NCBI GenBank assembly: GCA_964568395.1
Contig: CAZMPN010000017.1
Coordinates: 1 to 40,000 of the forward strand
DNA length: 40,000 nucleotides
Reading direction: 5' to 3'
Origin: UBA6016 sp964568395
GTDB lineage: Bacteria > Campylobacterota > Campylobacteria > Campylobacterales > UBA6016
The notes under the pieces were generated by a model. The model had not been told where the DNA came from. It did not search any database and was given only the letters and a program-made list of their open reading frames with translations. The translations under genes and the position numbers were made by a program. This document shows, piece by piece, positions 39,948-40,000 of this stretch (position 1 is the stretch's first letter; the number at the start of each line of letters is the position of its first letter).

Positions 39948-40000
39948 TTAAAACTCTTTCAAATCATTTTCATCTAACGGGAATATCTCGTCGGAAGATT
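39948..40000 (-). CDS. C-terminal end of an upstream chemosensory-operon gene (partial)
   Basis: Reading in frame from the right edge gives the last 16 residues (...SSDEIFPLDENDLKEF) and a TAA at 39950-39948, one base from the next ATG. The tight spacing says a gene continues beyond the window; identity cannot be told. Confidence 0.45.
   Translation of the reverse strand, partial: SSDEIFPLDENDLKEF

Overview
The window looks like chromosome from a member of the Campylobacterota (epsilon-proteobacteria), most like the Sulfurimonas/Sulfuricurvum group. I infer this from the gene families: a long Campylobacter-type DapD, H-box HQWRQPLN histidine kinases, AddA/AddB in place of RecBCD, the kds gene cluster, many TTG/GTG starts, frequent ATA/AGA codons and a medium GC content. 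No species is assigned. Almost every base is coding. I see no rRNA, tRNA, CRISPR array, insertion sequence or prophage, and no gene-free stretch reaches 300 bases.

Layout. 1-3662 (minus): a tripartite efflux operon (TolC-like, membrane fusion protein, RND pump cut by the left edge). 3773-3859 (plus): a possible 28-residue membrane peptide. 3877-7217 (minus): a lipoprotein solute-binding protein coupled to a membrane GAF/degenerate-GGDEF/EAL protein, with no ABC transporter. 7358-10089 (plus): a leader ORF, then MltA transglycosylase, a NodB-type deacetylase and a radical SAM/SPASM protein. 10084-13807 (minus): histidine kinase, single-domain receiver, receiver-PAS-GGDEF cyclase, and a response regulator with a RepL-like winged helix. 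13827-17846: kdsA (minus) diverges from aguA-aguB-kdsB-kdsC (plus) across a symmetrical promoter region. 17895-19194: a cytochrome c, a tiny repeat-containing secreted Lys/Ala-rich protein (minus), and an unknown helical protein.

19208-32531 (minus, closely packed): nitroreductase, an orphan ParB-like protein, dapD, a DedA-family membrane protein, addA, addB, guanine deaminase, two orphan sensor kinases and a J-domain protein. 32575-40000 (minus): YihY-family membrane protein, D-2-hydroxyacid dehydrogenase, then a chemotaxis cluster (cheB, cheD, an atypical kinase lacking the phospho-acceptor His, cheR, cheA, a STAS-like protein, and the tail of one more gene).

The theme is signalling and envelope work: KDO synthesis, peptidoglycan editing, efflux, c-di-GMP turnover, several two-component kinases and a chemotaxis adaptation system. 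No single large novel system stands out. The most unusual points are the His-to-Asn kinase in the che operon, the small secreted repeat protein with distinctive codon use, the binding-protein/EAL pair, the mltA-deacetylase-radical SAM operon, the RepL-like response regulator and the face-to-back kdsA/aguA promoters.
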